64,000 bases of DNA from Calothrix sp. 336/3 (GCF_000734895.2 NZ_CP011382.1:2768700-2832699); one strand, 5' to 3'. Counted from the first letter of the stretch, positions 18,711 through 28,539 are shown. The notes: generated by a model not told the origin, from the sequence alone. Program-made: numbers and translations.

Positions 18711-21056
18711 ATGGTTGCCTCCTCCAATTCTCCTTTTTCTCCCAAAGAAATTGCACAAGAAGGTATCAAACCCGCAGAATATGACGAAATAGTCCGTCGT
18801 TTAGGTCGTCATCCCAACAAAGCAGAACTAGGAATGTTTGGGGTGATGTGGTCAGAACATTGCTGTTACAAAAATTCTCGCCCACTCTTAAAACAATTTC
18901 CTACCCAAGGGCAACGTATTCTGGTTGGTCCTGGTGAAAATGCGGGTGTTGTAGACTTAGGAGCAGGATTACATCTTGCCTTCAAAATTGAATCCCATAA
19001 TCACCCCTCGGCGATCGAACCATTTCAAGGTGCAGCCACTGGTGTGGGCGGGATACTGAGAGATATTTTTACTATGGGTGCGCGTCCCATTGCCGTACTC
19101 AACTCCCTCCGCTTCGGTTCTCTAGAGGATTCCAAGACTCAAAGGCTGTTCCAAGGAGTAGTGGCAGGTATCAGCCATTACGGTAATTGTGTTGGAGTCC
19201 CTACGGTAGGGGGAGAAGTCTATTTTGACCCTGCCTATTCTGGAAACCCCCTAGTTAACGTCATGGCACTAGGATTAATGGAAACACCGGAAATTGTCAA
19301 ATCTGGTGCTGCGGGTATTGGCAATCCCGTACTTTATGTTGGTTCTACCACCGGAAGAGATGGGATGGGGGGTGCAAGTTTTGCCAGTGCAGAACTTACC
19401 GATGCATCCATGGACGATCGCCCAGCAGTGCAGGTTGGTGATCCCTTCCTGGAAAAATCCCTGATTGAAGCTTGTTTAGAAGCATTTAAAACTGGAGCAG
19501 TCGTAGCAGCCCAGGATATGGGAGCCGCAGGAATTACCTGTTCCACCTCGGAAATGGCAGCCAAAGGTGGTGTGGGAATTGAATTTGATTTAGATAAAGT
19601 ACCTGTGCGGGAATTGGAAATGGTTCCCTACGAATACTTGCTCTCAGAATCCCAGGAAAGAATGCTATTTGTAGCCCAAAAAGGACGGGAGCAGGAACTC
19701 ATAGATATCTTCCACCGTTGGGGACTGCAAGCAGTGGTTGCAGGTACGGTAATTGCTCAACCTATCGTGAGAATTTTATTCCGAGGCAAAATAGCAGCAG
19801 AAATTCCTGCCGATGCTCTAGCAGAAAACACTCCCCTCTACGAACGGGAAATCCTCCCCGAACCCCCAGAATACGCGCGTACAGCCTGGGAATGGACAGC
19901 AGATAGTCTCCCCCCTGCCACCCTGGAGGGAATTAGTCTCCATGGACAGCAAAAATCTTGGAATGATGTACTCCTAACCCTCCTAGATATACCCACCATC
20001 GCTTCTAAACGTTGGGTATATCGTCAGTATGACCAGCAAGTGCAGAATAATACTGTAATCTTGCCAGGAGGTGCCGATGCGGCGGTGCTGCGTTTACGTC
20101 CCCTAGCAGCATCGGATAATTCTCCTACTCCTAACCCTTCAGTTGGTGTTGCTGCCACCGTTGATTGTAATTCTCGCTATGTCTACCTTGACCCCTACGA
20201 AGGAGCTAAGGCAGTGGTTGCAGAAGCTGCCCGTAATTTATCCTGTGTGGGCGCAGAACCCCTAGCAGTCACAGATAACCTCAATTTTGGTAGTCCGGAA
20301 AAACCCATCGGTTACTGGCAATTAGCGTCCGCTTGTCAGGGTTTGGCAGAGGGGTGTAGGGAATTGTCTACCCCTGTGACAGGTGGTAATGTTTCCCTAT
20401 ATAACGAGACTGTTGATTCCCAAGGTAATCCCCAACCGATTTATCCTACCCCTGTTGTGGGGATGGTGGGTTTAATCCCGGATTTAAATCGGGTTTGTGG
20501 ACAAGCTTGGCAAGGGGAAGGGGATATTATTTATCTCTTGGGGGGAAACTCTGGTGATATTACCCTGGGAGGTTCGGAATATTTAGCCAGTGTTCATCAA
20601 ATTGTTGCGGGTAAACCCCCACGGGTAGATTTTGAGTTGGAAAGACAGGTACAAGCAGCTTGTCGGGAAGGAATTCGCCAAGGATGGATAGCTTCTGCTC
20701 ACGATTGTGGGGAGGGTGGTTTAGTTGTTGCTTTGGCTGAATGTTCTATTGCTGCCAATCTTGGTGCGGAAGTTATCCTCAATGTTTCTGCAAATTCTGC
20801 CGTACGTTGGGATGAAGTTCTATTTGGCGAAGGGGGAGCGAGAATTATTGTTTCTGTCGCGTTAGCAAATCAACACATCTGGGAATCATACTTAAGGGAA
20901 AATTTAAATTCTCATTGGCAAAAACTTGGTAAGGTAGGAACTCCCGCCAGTTATTTAGGGGTTTTAACTACTGATAATCAAACCTTAATCAACGTTAGGA
21001 TTGATGATGCGATCGCCAACTTTAACCATGCCATTGCCAGACGACTCAAAATGTAA
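18711..21056 (+). CDS. purL: phosphoribosylformylglycinamidine synthase subunit PurL
   Basis: A 781-residue small-type PurL. Key segments: [19 protein letters not shown] near 42-60, the ATP/substrate-binding [20 protein letters not shown] near 91-110, [28 protein letters not shown] near 264-282, and in the second half [15 protein letters not shown]. It converts FGAR to FGAM with ammonia supplied by PurQ/PurS, in the fourth step of purine synthesis. PurQ and PurS are not adjacent. It lies 243 bases upstream of purF on the same strand, a common cyanobacterial pairing. Confidence 0.97.
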   Translation: MVASSNSPFSPKEIAQEGIKPAEYDEIVRRLGRHPNKAELGMFGVMWSEHCCYKNSRPLLKQFPTQGQRILVGPGENAGVVDLGAGLHLAFKIESHNHPSAIEPFQGAATGVGGILRDIFTMGARPIAVLNSLRFGSLEDSKTQRLFQGVVAGISHYGNCVGVPTVGGEVYFDPAYSGNPLVNVMALGLMETPEIVKSGAAGIGNPVLYVGSTTGRDGMGGASFASAELTDASMDDRPAVQVGDPFLEKSLIEACLEAFKTGAVVAAQDMGAAGITCSTSEMAAKGGVGIEFDLDKVPVRELEMVPYEYLLSESQERMLFVAQKGREQELIDIFHRWGLQAVVAGTVIAQPIVRILFRGKIAAEIPADALAENTPLYEREILPEPPEYARTAWEWTADSLPPATLEGISLHGQQKSWNDVLLTLLDIPTIASKRWVYRQYDQQVQNNTVILPGGADAAVLRLRPLAASDNSPTPNPSVGVAATVDCNSRYVYLDPYEGAKAVVAEAARNLSCVGAEPLAVTDNLNFGSPEKPIGYWQLASACQGLAEGCRELSTPVTGGNVSLYNETVDSQGNPQPIYPTPVVGMVGLIPDLNRVCGQAWQGEGDIIYLLGGNSGDITLGGSEYLASVHQIVAGKPPRVDFELERQVQAACREGIRQGWIASAHDCGEGGLVVALAECSIAANLGAEVILNVSANSAVRWDEVLFGEGGARIIVSVALANQHIWESYLRENLNSHWQKLGKVGTPASYLGVLTTDNQTLINVRIDDAIANFNHAIARRLKM

Positions 21057-21299
21057 AACAGATGAAGTTAGAAAGTAGTAAGAGAGTTTGAAAATGCTTA
21101 TCACTGTCTTCCTTTTTGCTTATACCTGTTATCACACCCATGATTTACGGTACTGTGTTAATGGATAGTTAAGATTTATTTAATCTTCATGCAACTATCG
21201 ATGAAGTGAATATTTTCAGGTTTTACTGGATTTTGGCTTAGTCCCAAGGCAAAATCCCCAATCGAGTGACTTGACACCCAGACCAGGAGCATATCTAGC

Positions 21300-22796
21300 A
21301 TGATTCCCCATCATCCCACTGCCTCGGATGACTACGCCCAGACTGATGACTATAGCAATAATCTGGAAAACCGTCCAGACAAGCCAGAAGAAGCTTGCGG
21401 TGTTTTCGGTATCTATGCACCCGGAGAGGATATCGCCAAACTGACCTATTTTGGATTATTTGCCCTGCAACACCGAGGTCAAGAATCGGCTGGTATTGCC
21501 ACTTTTGATGGTGAACAAGTCCACCTACACAAAGATATGGGACTAGTATCCCAGGTCTTTAATGAAAATATTCTCCAAGAATTACCCGGTAATATTGGTG
21601 TTGGTCACACCCGTTACTCTACCACTGGTTCGAGCCGCAAAGTTAATGCCCAACCTGCTGTCGTTGATTCTCGTCTGGGAAAAGTTGCTCTAGCACATAA
21701 TGGAAATTTAGTCAATACCGTGCAACTGCGCCAGGAATTGCTAGAAACGAACTGTAACTTAGTTACAACCACAGATTCGGAGATGATTGCCTTTGCGATC
21801 GCCGAAGCGGTGAATTCCGGTTTAGACTGGCTAGAGGGAGCTATTCAAGCTTTCCACCGTTGTCAAGGAGCTTTTAGCTTGGTGATTGGCACACCCCAGG
21901 GAATTATGGGAACCCGTGATGCTCATGGTGTACGTCCCTTAGTTATTGGGACTTTAGGGGAAAATCCGATGCGTTATGTTCTGGCTTCGGAAACCTGTGG
22001 ATTAGATATTATTGGTGCAGAATATCTACGGGATGTAGAACCAGGGGAACTAGTTTGGATTACAGAAGCGGGATTAGCTTCCTACCATTGGAGCAAAGAA
22101 CCTCAGAAGAAACTTTGCATTTTTGAGATGATATATTTTGCTCGTCCTGATAGCATCATGCACAACGAAACATTATACAGCTATCGGATGCGCTTAGGAC
22201 GAAAATTGGCAGAAGAATCGGCTGTCGAAGCGGATATTGTGTTTGGTGTACCGGATTCCGGAATTCCTGCGGCGATTGGTTTTTCTCAAATTTCTGGTAT
22301 TCCCTTTGGTGAAGGGTTAATTAAAAATCGCTACGTGGGACGTACTTTCATCCAACCCACCCAATCGATGCGGGAAGCGGGATTGCGGATGAAATTAAAT
22401 CCTCTCAAGGATGTACTGGCAGGAAAACGAGTTGTCATTGTTGATGATTCTATCGTTCGAGGAACCACCAGCCGCAAACTGGTAAAAACTCTCCGAGATG
22501 CAGGAGCAAGGGAAGTGCATATGCGGATATCTTCCCCCCCTGTGACTCATCCCTGTTTTTATGGTATAGATACAGACACCCAAGACCAACTAATTGCTGC
22601 GACTAAATCTGTCGCGGAAATCGCTGAACAGCTAGGAGTAGATAGTCTAGCCTATTTGAGTTGGGAAGGAATGTTAATTGCTACCCAGGAAGATACGAGT
22701 CACTTCTGTTCTGCTTGCTTCAATGGTGATTATCCTATACCCATTCCCGAACAGGTGAAACGTTCTAAGTTAATCTTAGAAAAAGCTGTGCGGTAA
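21300..22796 (+). CDS. purF: amidophosphoribosyltransferase
   Basis: A 498-residue enzyme of the first committed purine step (PRPP plus glutamine to phosphoribosylamine). After a short N-terminal propeptide-like stretch, EEACGVFGIYAPGE holds the nucleophilic Cys of the Ntn glutaminase domain (near 33), followed by HRGQESAGIATFDG, HTRYSTTGSS and the PRPP loop VVIVDDSIVRGTTSRKL near 379-395. Late Cys residues (SHFCSACFNGDYP near 461-473) fit the iron-sulfur B-type PurF. Nothing suggests damage. Confidence 0.97.
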   Translation: MIPHHPTASDDYAQTDDYSNNLENRPDKPEEACGVFGIYAPGEDIAKLTYFGLFALQHRGQESAGIATFDGEQVHLHKDMGLVSQVFNENILQELPGNIGVGHTRYSTTGSSRKVNAQPAVVDSRLGKVALAHNGNLVNTVQLRQELLETNCNLVTTTDSEMIAFAIAEAVNSGLDWLEGAIQAFHRCQGAFSLVIGTPQGIMGTRDAHGVRPLVIGTLGENPMRYVLASETCGLDIIGAEYLRDVEPGELVWITEAGLASYHWSKEPQKKLCIFEMIYFARPDSIMHNETLYSYRMRLGRKLAEESAVEADIVFGVPDSGIPAAIGFSQISGIPFGEGLIKNRYVGRTFIQPTQSMREAGLRMKLNPLKDVLAGKRVVIVDDSIVRGTTSRKLVKTLRDAGAREVHMRISSPPVTHPCFYGIDTDTQDQLIAATKSVAEIAEQLGVDSLAYLSWEGMLIATQEDTSHFCSACFNGDYPIPIPEQVKRSKLILEKAVR

Positions 22797-22814
22797 TTGG
22801 TTGTTGGGGAAGAT

Positions 22815-22991
22815 ATGGAACCGACAGTCAGGCAATTACGGGCATTGTATTATAGGAGCGTAGCAGCAAGTAACTTGATGTTATCAATCAATTTGGTTCG
22901 ATGAGATGAACGCACAGGGAGAATTTTCCTGTTAATTGGAGACACAATTGAAATAGAAATCTTTCCCAATGGAGAGGTGTTTGTCAAATGA
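22815..22991 (+). pseudogene. DUF6888-like small gene interrupted by an in-frame TGA
   Basis: ATG 22815 opens MEPTVRQLRALYYRSVAAS, then NLMLSINLVR and a TGA at 22902-22904; the same frame continues DERTGRIFLLIGDTIEIEI and FPNGEVFVK to TGA at 22989-22991. The final stop overlaps the ATG of the next gene (ATGA). The downstream part is clearly coding in quality. In relatives this region usually reads through with an ordinary residue, I believe often Cys, before DER. The product is either truncated to 29 residues, or the TGA is a sequence error. Confidence 0.65.
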
Positions 22992-23179
22992 ATCAACCGA
23001 ATTTTGATAATATGTCCGATCAGGAGTTGCTGACCTATGTCAGAAATCATCCCAGTGACATTAATGCTTTTCACAAGTATATGGATAGGTTGAATGCTCG
23101 TCCAGGAATTTTATGTACTACTGACGAGGAATTTGAAGCTGAGTTGCGTAGACGGGTTCAGGAGAAAGCATCATCTTAG
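22988..23179 (+). CDS. DUF6887-like small protein
   Basis: A 63-residue protein MNQPNFDNMSDQELLTYVRN with NPSD-type helix capping (HPSDINAFHKYMDRLNAR) and FEAELRRRVQEK at the end. Such short proteins are common in cyanobacteria and are typically encoded directly after a DUF6888 gene with overlapping stop and start codons, as here. The tight coupling suggests they function together; a toxin-antitoxin-like role is only a guess. Ends just before a strong terminator. Confidence 0.75.
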   Translation: MNQPNFDNMSDQELLTYVRNHPSDINAFHKYMDRLNARPGILCTTDEEFEAELRRRVQEKASS

Positions 23180-23186
23180 ATTCAAA

Positions 23187-23230
23187 AAAATGTGGTTGAG
23201 TAGTTAATACCCAGCCACATTTTCTTTTTC
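23187..23230 (+). terminator. intrinsic terminator after the DUF6887-like gene
   Basis: AAAATGTGGTTG (23187-23198) pairs with CAGCCACATTTT (23212-23223) with a single wobble, loop of 13 bases, followed by CTTTTTC. It would end transcripts of the small gene pair. Confidence 0.75.
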
Positions 23231-23243
23231 AATTCAAATTTGC

Positions 23244-23351
23244 TTACTTTTTCCAGGGAAACTTTGTCCCCATTTCAGTTGCGGCGGAAAAAATCAAATA
23301 GATAATTAATAAACTGACACTGAGCAGAAAAATTGTAACTTCGTGATTCAT
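23244..23351 (-). CDS. 35-residue single-span membrane protein candidate
   Basis: A short ORF starting MNHEVTIFLLSVSLLIIY, followed by LIFSAATEMGTKFPWKK and a stop. One clear transmembrane segment (about residues 6-24) with a short polar N-terminus and a basic C-terminal tail, the shape of small photosystem or cytochrome-complex subunits, but it does not match PsbM, PsbN, PsaM, PetG, PetL, PetM or PetN as I know them. No strong ribosome binding site was seen. It lies 69 bases downstream of the next leftward gene and may be co-transcribed with it. Confidence 0.45.
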   Translation of the reverse strand: MNHEVTIFLLSVSLLIIYLIFSAATEMGTKFPWKK

Positions 23352-23419
23352 ATTGTGTCTGGTGGAAAACCTGTATGAAATTGGGCAGATGTTCGACCAG
23401 AACACCGAATATGACCAGA

Positions 23420-24124
23420 TTACAGTTTAGCCGCAGCAGTTTGCAAGATAGTTTTCAGTTGTTTTCTTGCCATCACTTCAGCTTGAGCAACAGTTGCACC
23501 TGCTTTTGCTGCTTGATCGTTTAATTCTGTTTGTTGTTGATCTGCGGGTGAGGTTTGCCGATCGCCCATATTTTCTTTAGTTGCATTGTAAGCAGTTTGG
23601 GCAGTTTCCCAGCGTTCCTTAACTTTGATGTAGCGATCGCCATATTTTTCTGTCAAGTTACGGTCTAGGTCAGCACACTCTTTATTAAAAGTCAAGAGAA
23701 AGCGTTTTTTGACTGCGGTAAATAGTTCGAGCAGTAGAGATTTCCAGCTACGGGAAGAATTTTCCTGAGGTTGGGAGACAATCACTAATGCACCGTTGAC
23801 TTCATCCTGTACTTGCTGTTGAAATTTGGCTAATTCTGAGGAGTCACGGATGGTGGTATCGGTATTAATTCCGGCGATCGCTCCTTCCACTGCTGCCATA
23901 GCATCAGCTTGTGCTTGTTGACCTTTACCTTTAAAATATTCCACAATCACTGTAGTTGTATCCTTGAGAATAGTTAAAATTTCTCCTGAACCATTCTTAA
24001 TTTCACCTACAGATTCAGTGACCGCAGCTTGGAATATTTCCTTAATTTTCTGACTTCTCAAGCTACCTTCTTCTTTGACTTTACCTAAATCAGCATTCAG
24101 ACGTTCTTTAATTGGTGTAGACAT
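23420..24124 (-). CDS. conserved helical protein, apolipoprotein/histone-like repeat character
   Basis: A 234-residue Ala/Lys/Glu-rich protein predicted to be almost entirely helical: MSTPIKERLNADLGKVKEEG, a middle part with VIVEYFKGKGQQAQADAMAA and VEGAIAGINTDTTIRDSSE, a short hydrophobic patch near KSLLLELFTAVKKRFLLTF, and an Ala-rich C-terminus. No signal peptide. Similar proteins occur in many filamentous cyanobacteria and are described only as hypothetical or histone/phasin-like. No catalytic motif is visible. It ends 68 bases from the small membrane ORF and lies 165 bases downstream of the DUF1232 gene; all three are leftward. Confidence 0.7.
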   Translation of the reverse strand: MSTPIKERLNADLGKVKEEGSLRSQKIKEIFQAAVTESVGEIKNGSGEILTILKDTTTVIVEYFKGKGQQAQADAMAAVEGAIAGINTDTTIRDSSELAKFQQQVQDEVNGALVIVSQPQENSSRSWKSLLLELFTAVKKRFLLTFNKECADLDRNLTEKYGDRYIKVKERWETAQTAYNATKENMGDRQTSPADQQQTELNDQAAKAGATVAQAEVMARKQLKTILQTAAAKL

Positions 24125-24280
24125 AGATTTTCTCCATAATTAAAATAATAGTGAATTTGAGTAACAAGTAGGTAATAGTTATTTAGGGGTTGCCAGAAAA
24201 TAATTATCTAATTGATTCAGATTTGATTTTTTCCGATTTCCCCTGCTCCCCTGCATACACAGCGATTGCTTATTATTGCT

Positions 24281-24589
24281 TTACCTCACAGAGACAGCAT
24301 CAACGTCAATGACTGTATCTGTAGACTGATGAAAATCAGCTTCGGCAACAGGATTTTTCTGGCGATTTTTCATCTTATCCATGAAAATTTGGGAAACTTC
24401 TGCAATCACCAAACTTGCAATTACTCCGTCATCAATCCAACCTAAAAGTGGTATAGCATCAGGTAAAATATCTAACGGACTAACTAAATAGAGTAATGCT
24501 GTGACAATTGCCAACCAGCGATATTGAGGATGACGCAAAACTTTTTTTAACCAATCTTGCAATACTTGGGTGATAAATTTCTTTCTCAT
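24281..24589 (-). CDS. DUF1232 (YkvA-like) small membrane protein
   Basis: The conserved core WLAIVTALLYLVSPLDILPD and AIPLLGWIDDGVIASLVIAE is the DUF1232 signature: one or two membrane segments with the LSPIDLIPD-type turn. The ORF opens with GTG at 24604, but ATG 24589 follows AAGGGG with a seven-base spacing and is the better start, giving about 102 residues. The function of the family is unknown. It is followed by the helical protein gene on the same strand. Confidence 0.85.
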   Translation of the reverse strand: MRKKFITQVLQDWLKKVLRHPQYRWLAIVTALLYLVSPLDILPDAIPLLGWIDDGVIASLVIAEVSQIFMDKMKNRQKNPVAEADFHQSTDTVIDVDAVSVR

Positions 24590-24795
24590 TGATTTCCCCT
24601 TCACTTCACAAGACTATCTTGACAAATATCTCTGCCAAAGTCTTTGGGAAAAAACCAACGTAATTTGTCGTAGAAACTCACCGTACAATGTTTGTCTGGT
24701 TAACCGTACAAAAAACGAACAGAAGGGAGGGTAAGGGGAAAGGAATTCTTCTCTTAACTGTCAACTTGTACCCATTACCCATCACCTATTACCCG

Positions 24796-25866
24796 TTACC
24801 TATTAGAGTAAGCTGTACCGCTAGCATCATAGCCCCTTTCTCGTGTGACGGTTCTGCCGTTGTTGCGGGTTTCTAATTCTGTATCACCATTAGAATTAAA
24901 CCTAGCGTAGTATTCCAAGTTACCTCTGCCAAAATAACTTGTCCAATTGCTCCCAGAACTGCGTCGGGTAATTTGGGTGGGAATATTATAGAAACGCTCA
25001 TCTGGGTCTCGTTTATTGTAGACGTTCATATATATTTTTCCACTCCGTTGAAAGACTCGAATGGAGTAGGTGTTAGTTTGGAAAGTTAATAATGTTGCTT
25101 GGGAGCTATTGTCAGGATTCTGGGAATTTGGATTGATAACACGTCCAGTCTCTCGCAAACTCACTACTCCAAGGGAGTCAACTATTTGCATTCGACAGGT
25201 ATTATCGCCAAAAAATCTGACTGTAGTTCTGGTTTCACCTTCAAAAACATAGGAAATACTGCGATCGTCATTGGTGATGCGTCTAACAGGTGCATCATTT
25301 AAATGTCCCCTACCAGGGGGTTTACTTTCAAAAGTCATACGAGGATTGCCATTTCGCCATTTAATATCAACATAGTTGCGTCTAGCATCACAGCGCAGAT
25401 TTTTTGTACTGGGAGCGCTGGAATTGTTCGTAATAATTCTTCCTACTTCCTGTACGGTGGCAACACCATTCACACCTTTGACATATAAGCTGCAACGATT
25501 ATTCGCAATTAAGCTAATTGTTGCGACTATTTCTTCCTCAACAATATAAGAAATAGTACCATCTTGATTCCGTACTCTTCTTGCAGGTGAATTCTTTAAA
25601 ATACCTATACCATCGGGTTTTGTCCCCAGACTTACACGGGGTTCTCCTTGTCTCCAGGTAATTTTAGCGACATTATTAATCCCGTCACAGGTGAAATTTT
25701 GTCCGACTGCTTGAGCTAGGAGATGATGGGGTTTACTTGATGGAGTGGCGATAAAGCTACGCTTCGCTGAGACGGCGATCGCTAAACTCAAGCAGCTAGT
25801 TGTTACAACTTCACTACAGATAACACCGATAACAACTAATCCTGTGGTAAATGCTGATTTCATCAT
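24796..25866 (-). CDS. secreted protein with a duplicated ~85-residue domain
   Basis: After an N-terminal hydrophobic signal-like segment (about residues 5-30), two similar units follow. Unit 1 (near 58-145) has FTCDGINNVAKITWRQGEPR, SLGTKPDGIGIL, ARRVRNQDGTISYIVE and CSLYVKGVNGVATVQEVGR. Unit 2 (near 157-245) has LRCDARRNYVDIKWRNGNPR, FESKPPGRGHL, VRRITNDDRSISYVFEGE and CRMQIVDSLGVVSLRETGR. Each has two Cys, possibly a disulfide. A third, different C-terminal domain (about 255-356) begins LLTFQTNTYSIRVFQRSGK. The likely location is periplasmic or surface. The ATG pair at 25863-25866 is the likely start, rather than the TTG at 25875. Family not recognised. Confidence 0.7.
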   Translation of the reverse strand: MMKSAFTTGLVVIGVICSEVVTTSCLSLAIAVSAKRSFIATPSSKPHHLLAQAVGQNFTCDGINNVAKITWRQGEPRVSLGTKPDGIGILKNSPARRVRNQDGTISYIVEEEIVATISLIANNRCSLYVKGVNGVATVQEVGRIITNNSSAPSTKNLRCDARRNYVDIKWRNGNPRMTFESKPPGRGHLNDAPVRRITNDDRSISYVFEGETRTTVRFFGDNTCRMQIVDSLGVVSLRETGRVINPNSQNPDNSSQATLLTFQTNTYSIRVFQRSGKIYMNVYNKRDPDERFYNIPTQITRRSSGSNWTSYFGRGNLEYYARFNSNGDTELETRNNGRTVTRERGYDASGTAYSNR

Positions 25867-25875
25867 ATTTTCCAA

Positions 25876-26627
25876 TAGGTGATTGTGAAATATCTATGGC
25901 AATCTCTTGCTAAATCAATGAGATTTATCCTTGTCTAATGATTTACCTGGGAAAAAATATTTTTTGACAGAAGATACTGAAACAATTTGTTTTTAGAATA
26001 AGATATTTTGATAATTTAGAGAACAAAGATGAATAATCAATATTTGTCAAGTAATTCTCACGGAAGCCTGATATAAATTTATTTTCGAGGTAATCTCACT
26101 GATAAGTACCTCAACATAATTAAACGTCAAATGTCATTACGAGTCGAACGTAGTGCAGTGTAGTCATCGCCATGAATCTATTTGATGTTTGTCATGGTTG
26201 ACTTACTTACCAAGTTTTGTTCTGTCGTAGTAGTTTCAGGATAATCAGATTAATTCCCTCTGGTGGCAATGACAGATAATTAGGACTTACCCTGGGACAC
26301 CCCATTTACGTCATAGGAACCTCAGGAAGCAATCTCAAAGCCTTGTTTTATCTACCCTTTTGCGTAAATCCTAATAATAATATTTTGAACAGTACACCCA
26401 TAACTCTGGGTTCTCTTCACCCCACTTACATCAAACCCATCCGGAAAAAATAGATATATTTCCCTGAAATCTGGCTTCTTCCCGATGTAAACCTGGTTCT
26501 TATACTTTTACAGCTAGTTCTTGATACATTTCACCCTTAGCTTTTCGGATACAACTAGCGTACAGTAGAACAAATAATTAGATAGTTCATTTTTGAACAA
26601 TCATTAATTCTCGTAGGCTTAGAAATA
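25876..26627. other. 752-base intergenic region
   Basis: Divergent promoter region between the secreted protein gene and the M23 peptidase gene. Apart from a degenerate dispersed repeat at 26132-26171, nothing gene-like was found. Confidence 0.5.
26132..26171. repeat. degenerate dispersed repeat (GTCATTGCGAG-type)
   Basis: The segment beginning TGTCATTACGAGTCGAACG and ending TAGTCATCGC resembles the widespread cyanobacterial intergenic element that usually reads GTCATTGCGAGCGAAGC followed by GCAATCGC. It is mutated at several positions, so it is an old copy. Confidence 0.45.
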
Positions 26628-27620
26628 ATGAATAGAGTTACCTTTTTCCGGAATTGCTCCTACGGCTTACTTTCTTTACTTACTATCAGTATAATCGTTA
26701 TTTCTGATACTTCTGCATGGACACAAACTGCCCGAAATCAAACAGTAATTTCACGTAATTCTTCTTCTCAACTGAAATTAATTTGGCCCACCCAGGGAAT
26801 TATTTCCCAAGGTTTTCATCCTAACCATGAAGGAATTGATATTGCAGGTCCTGCAGGGACTCCCGTCGTTGCAGCTGCGCCTGGTAGAGTCTATCAAGCT
26901 GGTTGGAGTGATTGGGGAGGAGGAAATCTGATCATCATTCAACACCCTAATCGGTATTTTACAGTCTATGCCCATAATCGCCGTCTTTTGGTGCAGGAGG
27001 GACAACAGGTAGAGCAGGGGCAAATTATTGCAGAGATGGGTTCTACAGGCAAAAGTACTGGACCCCATTTACATTTTGAGGTACGTCCGACTGTTCAACA
27101 AGCAATTAATCCCATTGCCACCTTACCACCTCTCCAAGGGGGTAAAATTCCCGCTTTGCAAATTGCTTCTGCTAAGTCTACTAACCGTCCCGTAAGTAAT
27201 TTCTCCCGCGCAACACCACAAAGCACGACCACCTGGCAACAAACTTCTATCGGTCAACCTATTCCGATTCCGGTGAATCCACCTTTGGGTAATACCCTGA
27301 ATGCTCCCCAATGGTCAAATTCGCCAGAATCTCCTAGAGTCGATGTTAGTTGTCATGGAACGACCGTAATTAATGGAGAAACGACCAAATCTCTTGTGAG
27401 GATTTGTCGGGAGAATGGTCAATACTTCTATATTGGTACATTGAAACAGCTTCCAGAGCAGGCTGTAAAGCTACAAGCTTGGAACGTTGGTAAAGACCTG
27501 TACCGTGCAGACAATGGTAGCTATTCATACGTAGTTAATCCTAAAGGCGTAGATATTTTCCGCAATCAAACCCATCTACGTTCAGAAAGCTTTGTGACTT
27601 CCAGGGTGTACGGTAGCTAG
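26628..27620 (+). CDS. secreted M23-family metallopeptidase
   Basis: A 330-residue protein with a signal peptide (about 1-32) and an M23 (LytM) domain at about 45-165. The zinc ligands are visible: HEGIDIAGPAGTP (first His and Asp) and GPHLHFEVRP (HxH motif), with YAHNRRLL between. These are the residues of a lysostaphin-type Gly-Gly or peptidoglycan endopeptidase. The C-terminal part (about 230-330) is a separate domain with two Cys (VSCHGTTVINGETTKSLVRI). Probably acts on cell-wall peptides during growth or division. Its neighbour downstream also binds peptidoglycan. Confidence 0.9.
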   Translation: MNRVTFFRNCSYGLLSLLTISIIVISDTSAWTQTARNQTVISRNSSSQLKLIWPTQGIISQGFHPNHEGIDIAGPAGTPVVAAAPGRVYQAGWSDWGGGNLIIIQHPNRYFTVYAHNRRLLVQEGQQVEQGQIIAEMGSTGKSTGPHLHFEVRPTVQQAINPIATLPPLQGGKIPALQIASAKSTNRPVSNFSRATPQSTTTWQQTSIGQPIPIPVNPPLGNTLNAPQWSNSPESPRVDVSCHGTTVINGETTKSLVRICRENGQYFYIGTLKQLPEQAVKLQAWNVGKDLYRADNGSYSYVVNPKGVDIFRNQTHLRSESFVTSRVYGS

Positions 27621-27892
27621 GGGAATAAGTTGGGTAAATTTTGCAAAAATCACTATTTCCGGCAATTTTTACCTATTTTGACAGATGCGATCGCCTAAAA
27701 TTTTGGGGTAATCAAAAGGGCGATCGCAGCTACCAGGACAAAAATACTAAGATTTATTTTTTCTTTATTTTCCAATCAGTAAAAATCCCTTATGATTATG
27801 CGTAGTCTAAAATACACTTAGACTTTAGTTCTGGAAAAATAACAAAGCTCTTTGTAGTAATTTAAAAGTTATCAATAACCAGGAGTCCTATC

Positions 27893-28504
27893 GTGGAATA
27901 TCTCGCTTACTCTCTAATGACGGTTGCGGATGAAGAAACAACCGCAGAGATGGAGTTTAACCTCCCTGAAATTAAAGTCACTTGGAATAAAAACTTCAAG
28001 TCGGCAGGATTAGCTTTTGCTAGTCTTGGCGTTTTATTTGCCGTACTTGCTCAAGCAGGTGCAGCATCAGCTTATACACAATACTATGTACGTACCAATG
28101 GCAGATGCTTGAATGCGCGCTATGGTCCTAGTATCTATTCTGCGGTTCACAGCTGTGTGAGAAATGGCGCGGCTTTAGCACCTGTAACTCGTTTCCGCTC
28201 TGGTTGGGCACAATTATCTACCGGTCGTTGGGTTGCCTCCCAATGGATAGGAACCTCCCCAGGTAGAGGTTATACCCCTGGTCCTGGTGTAGGTAATCCT
28301 AGTGGAAATGTTTTCTCCTTGGGTAGTACTGGCTCCGCAGTTGGACGCATCCAAAGAAGATTAGGTATTGCTGTTACCCGTCGCTATGACTACCGTACCT
28401 ACTATGCAGTACAACGCTTCCAATCCCGTGTTGGTTTAACTGCTGATGGTGTTGTTGGTCCAGCAACTGCTAGAGCTTTAGGTCTGAGCTTCTTCAACTA
28501 TTAA
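27893..28504 (+). CDS. exported SH3-like plus peptidoglycan-binding domain protein
   Basis: A 203-residue protein starting at GTG 27893, with a hydrophobic segment SAGLAFASLGVLFAVLAQAG near 37-56, an SH3b-like domain (YVRTNGRCLNARYGPSIYS near 65-83, then GWAQLSTGRWVASQWIG), a Gly/Pro linker and a C-terminal PG_binding_1 domain (FSLGSTGSAVGRIQRRLG near 142-159 and GLTADGVVGPATARALGL near 181-198). It probably anchors to peptidoglycan. The long cytoplasmic-looking N-terminus before the membrane segment is unusual for a signal peptide, though a recurrent cyanobacterial pattern. No catalytic domain is present. Confidence 0.88.
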   Translation: MEYLAYSLMTVADEETTAEMEFNLPEIKVTWNKNFKSAGLAFASLGVLFAVLAQAGAASAYTQYYVRTNGRCLNARYGPSIYSAVHSCVRNGAALAPVTRFRSGWAQLSTGRWVASQWIGTSPGRGYTPGPGVGNPSGNVFSLGSTGSAVGRIQRRLGIAVTRRYDYRTYYAVQRFQSRVGLTADGVVGPATARALGLSFFNY

Positions 28505-28539
28505 GTCACAATCTAAACTCATATCCTGAATTTCCAACA

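Noticed and set aside
22902..22904. TGA read as selenocysteine in the DUF6888-like frame
   Set aside because: No recognisable selenocysteine insertion hairpin follows, and cyanobacteria generally lack the machinery; a nonsense mutation or sequence error is simpler.
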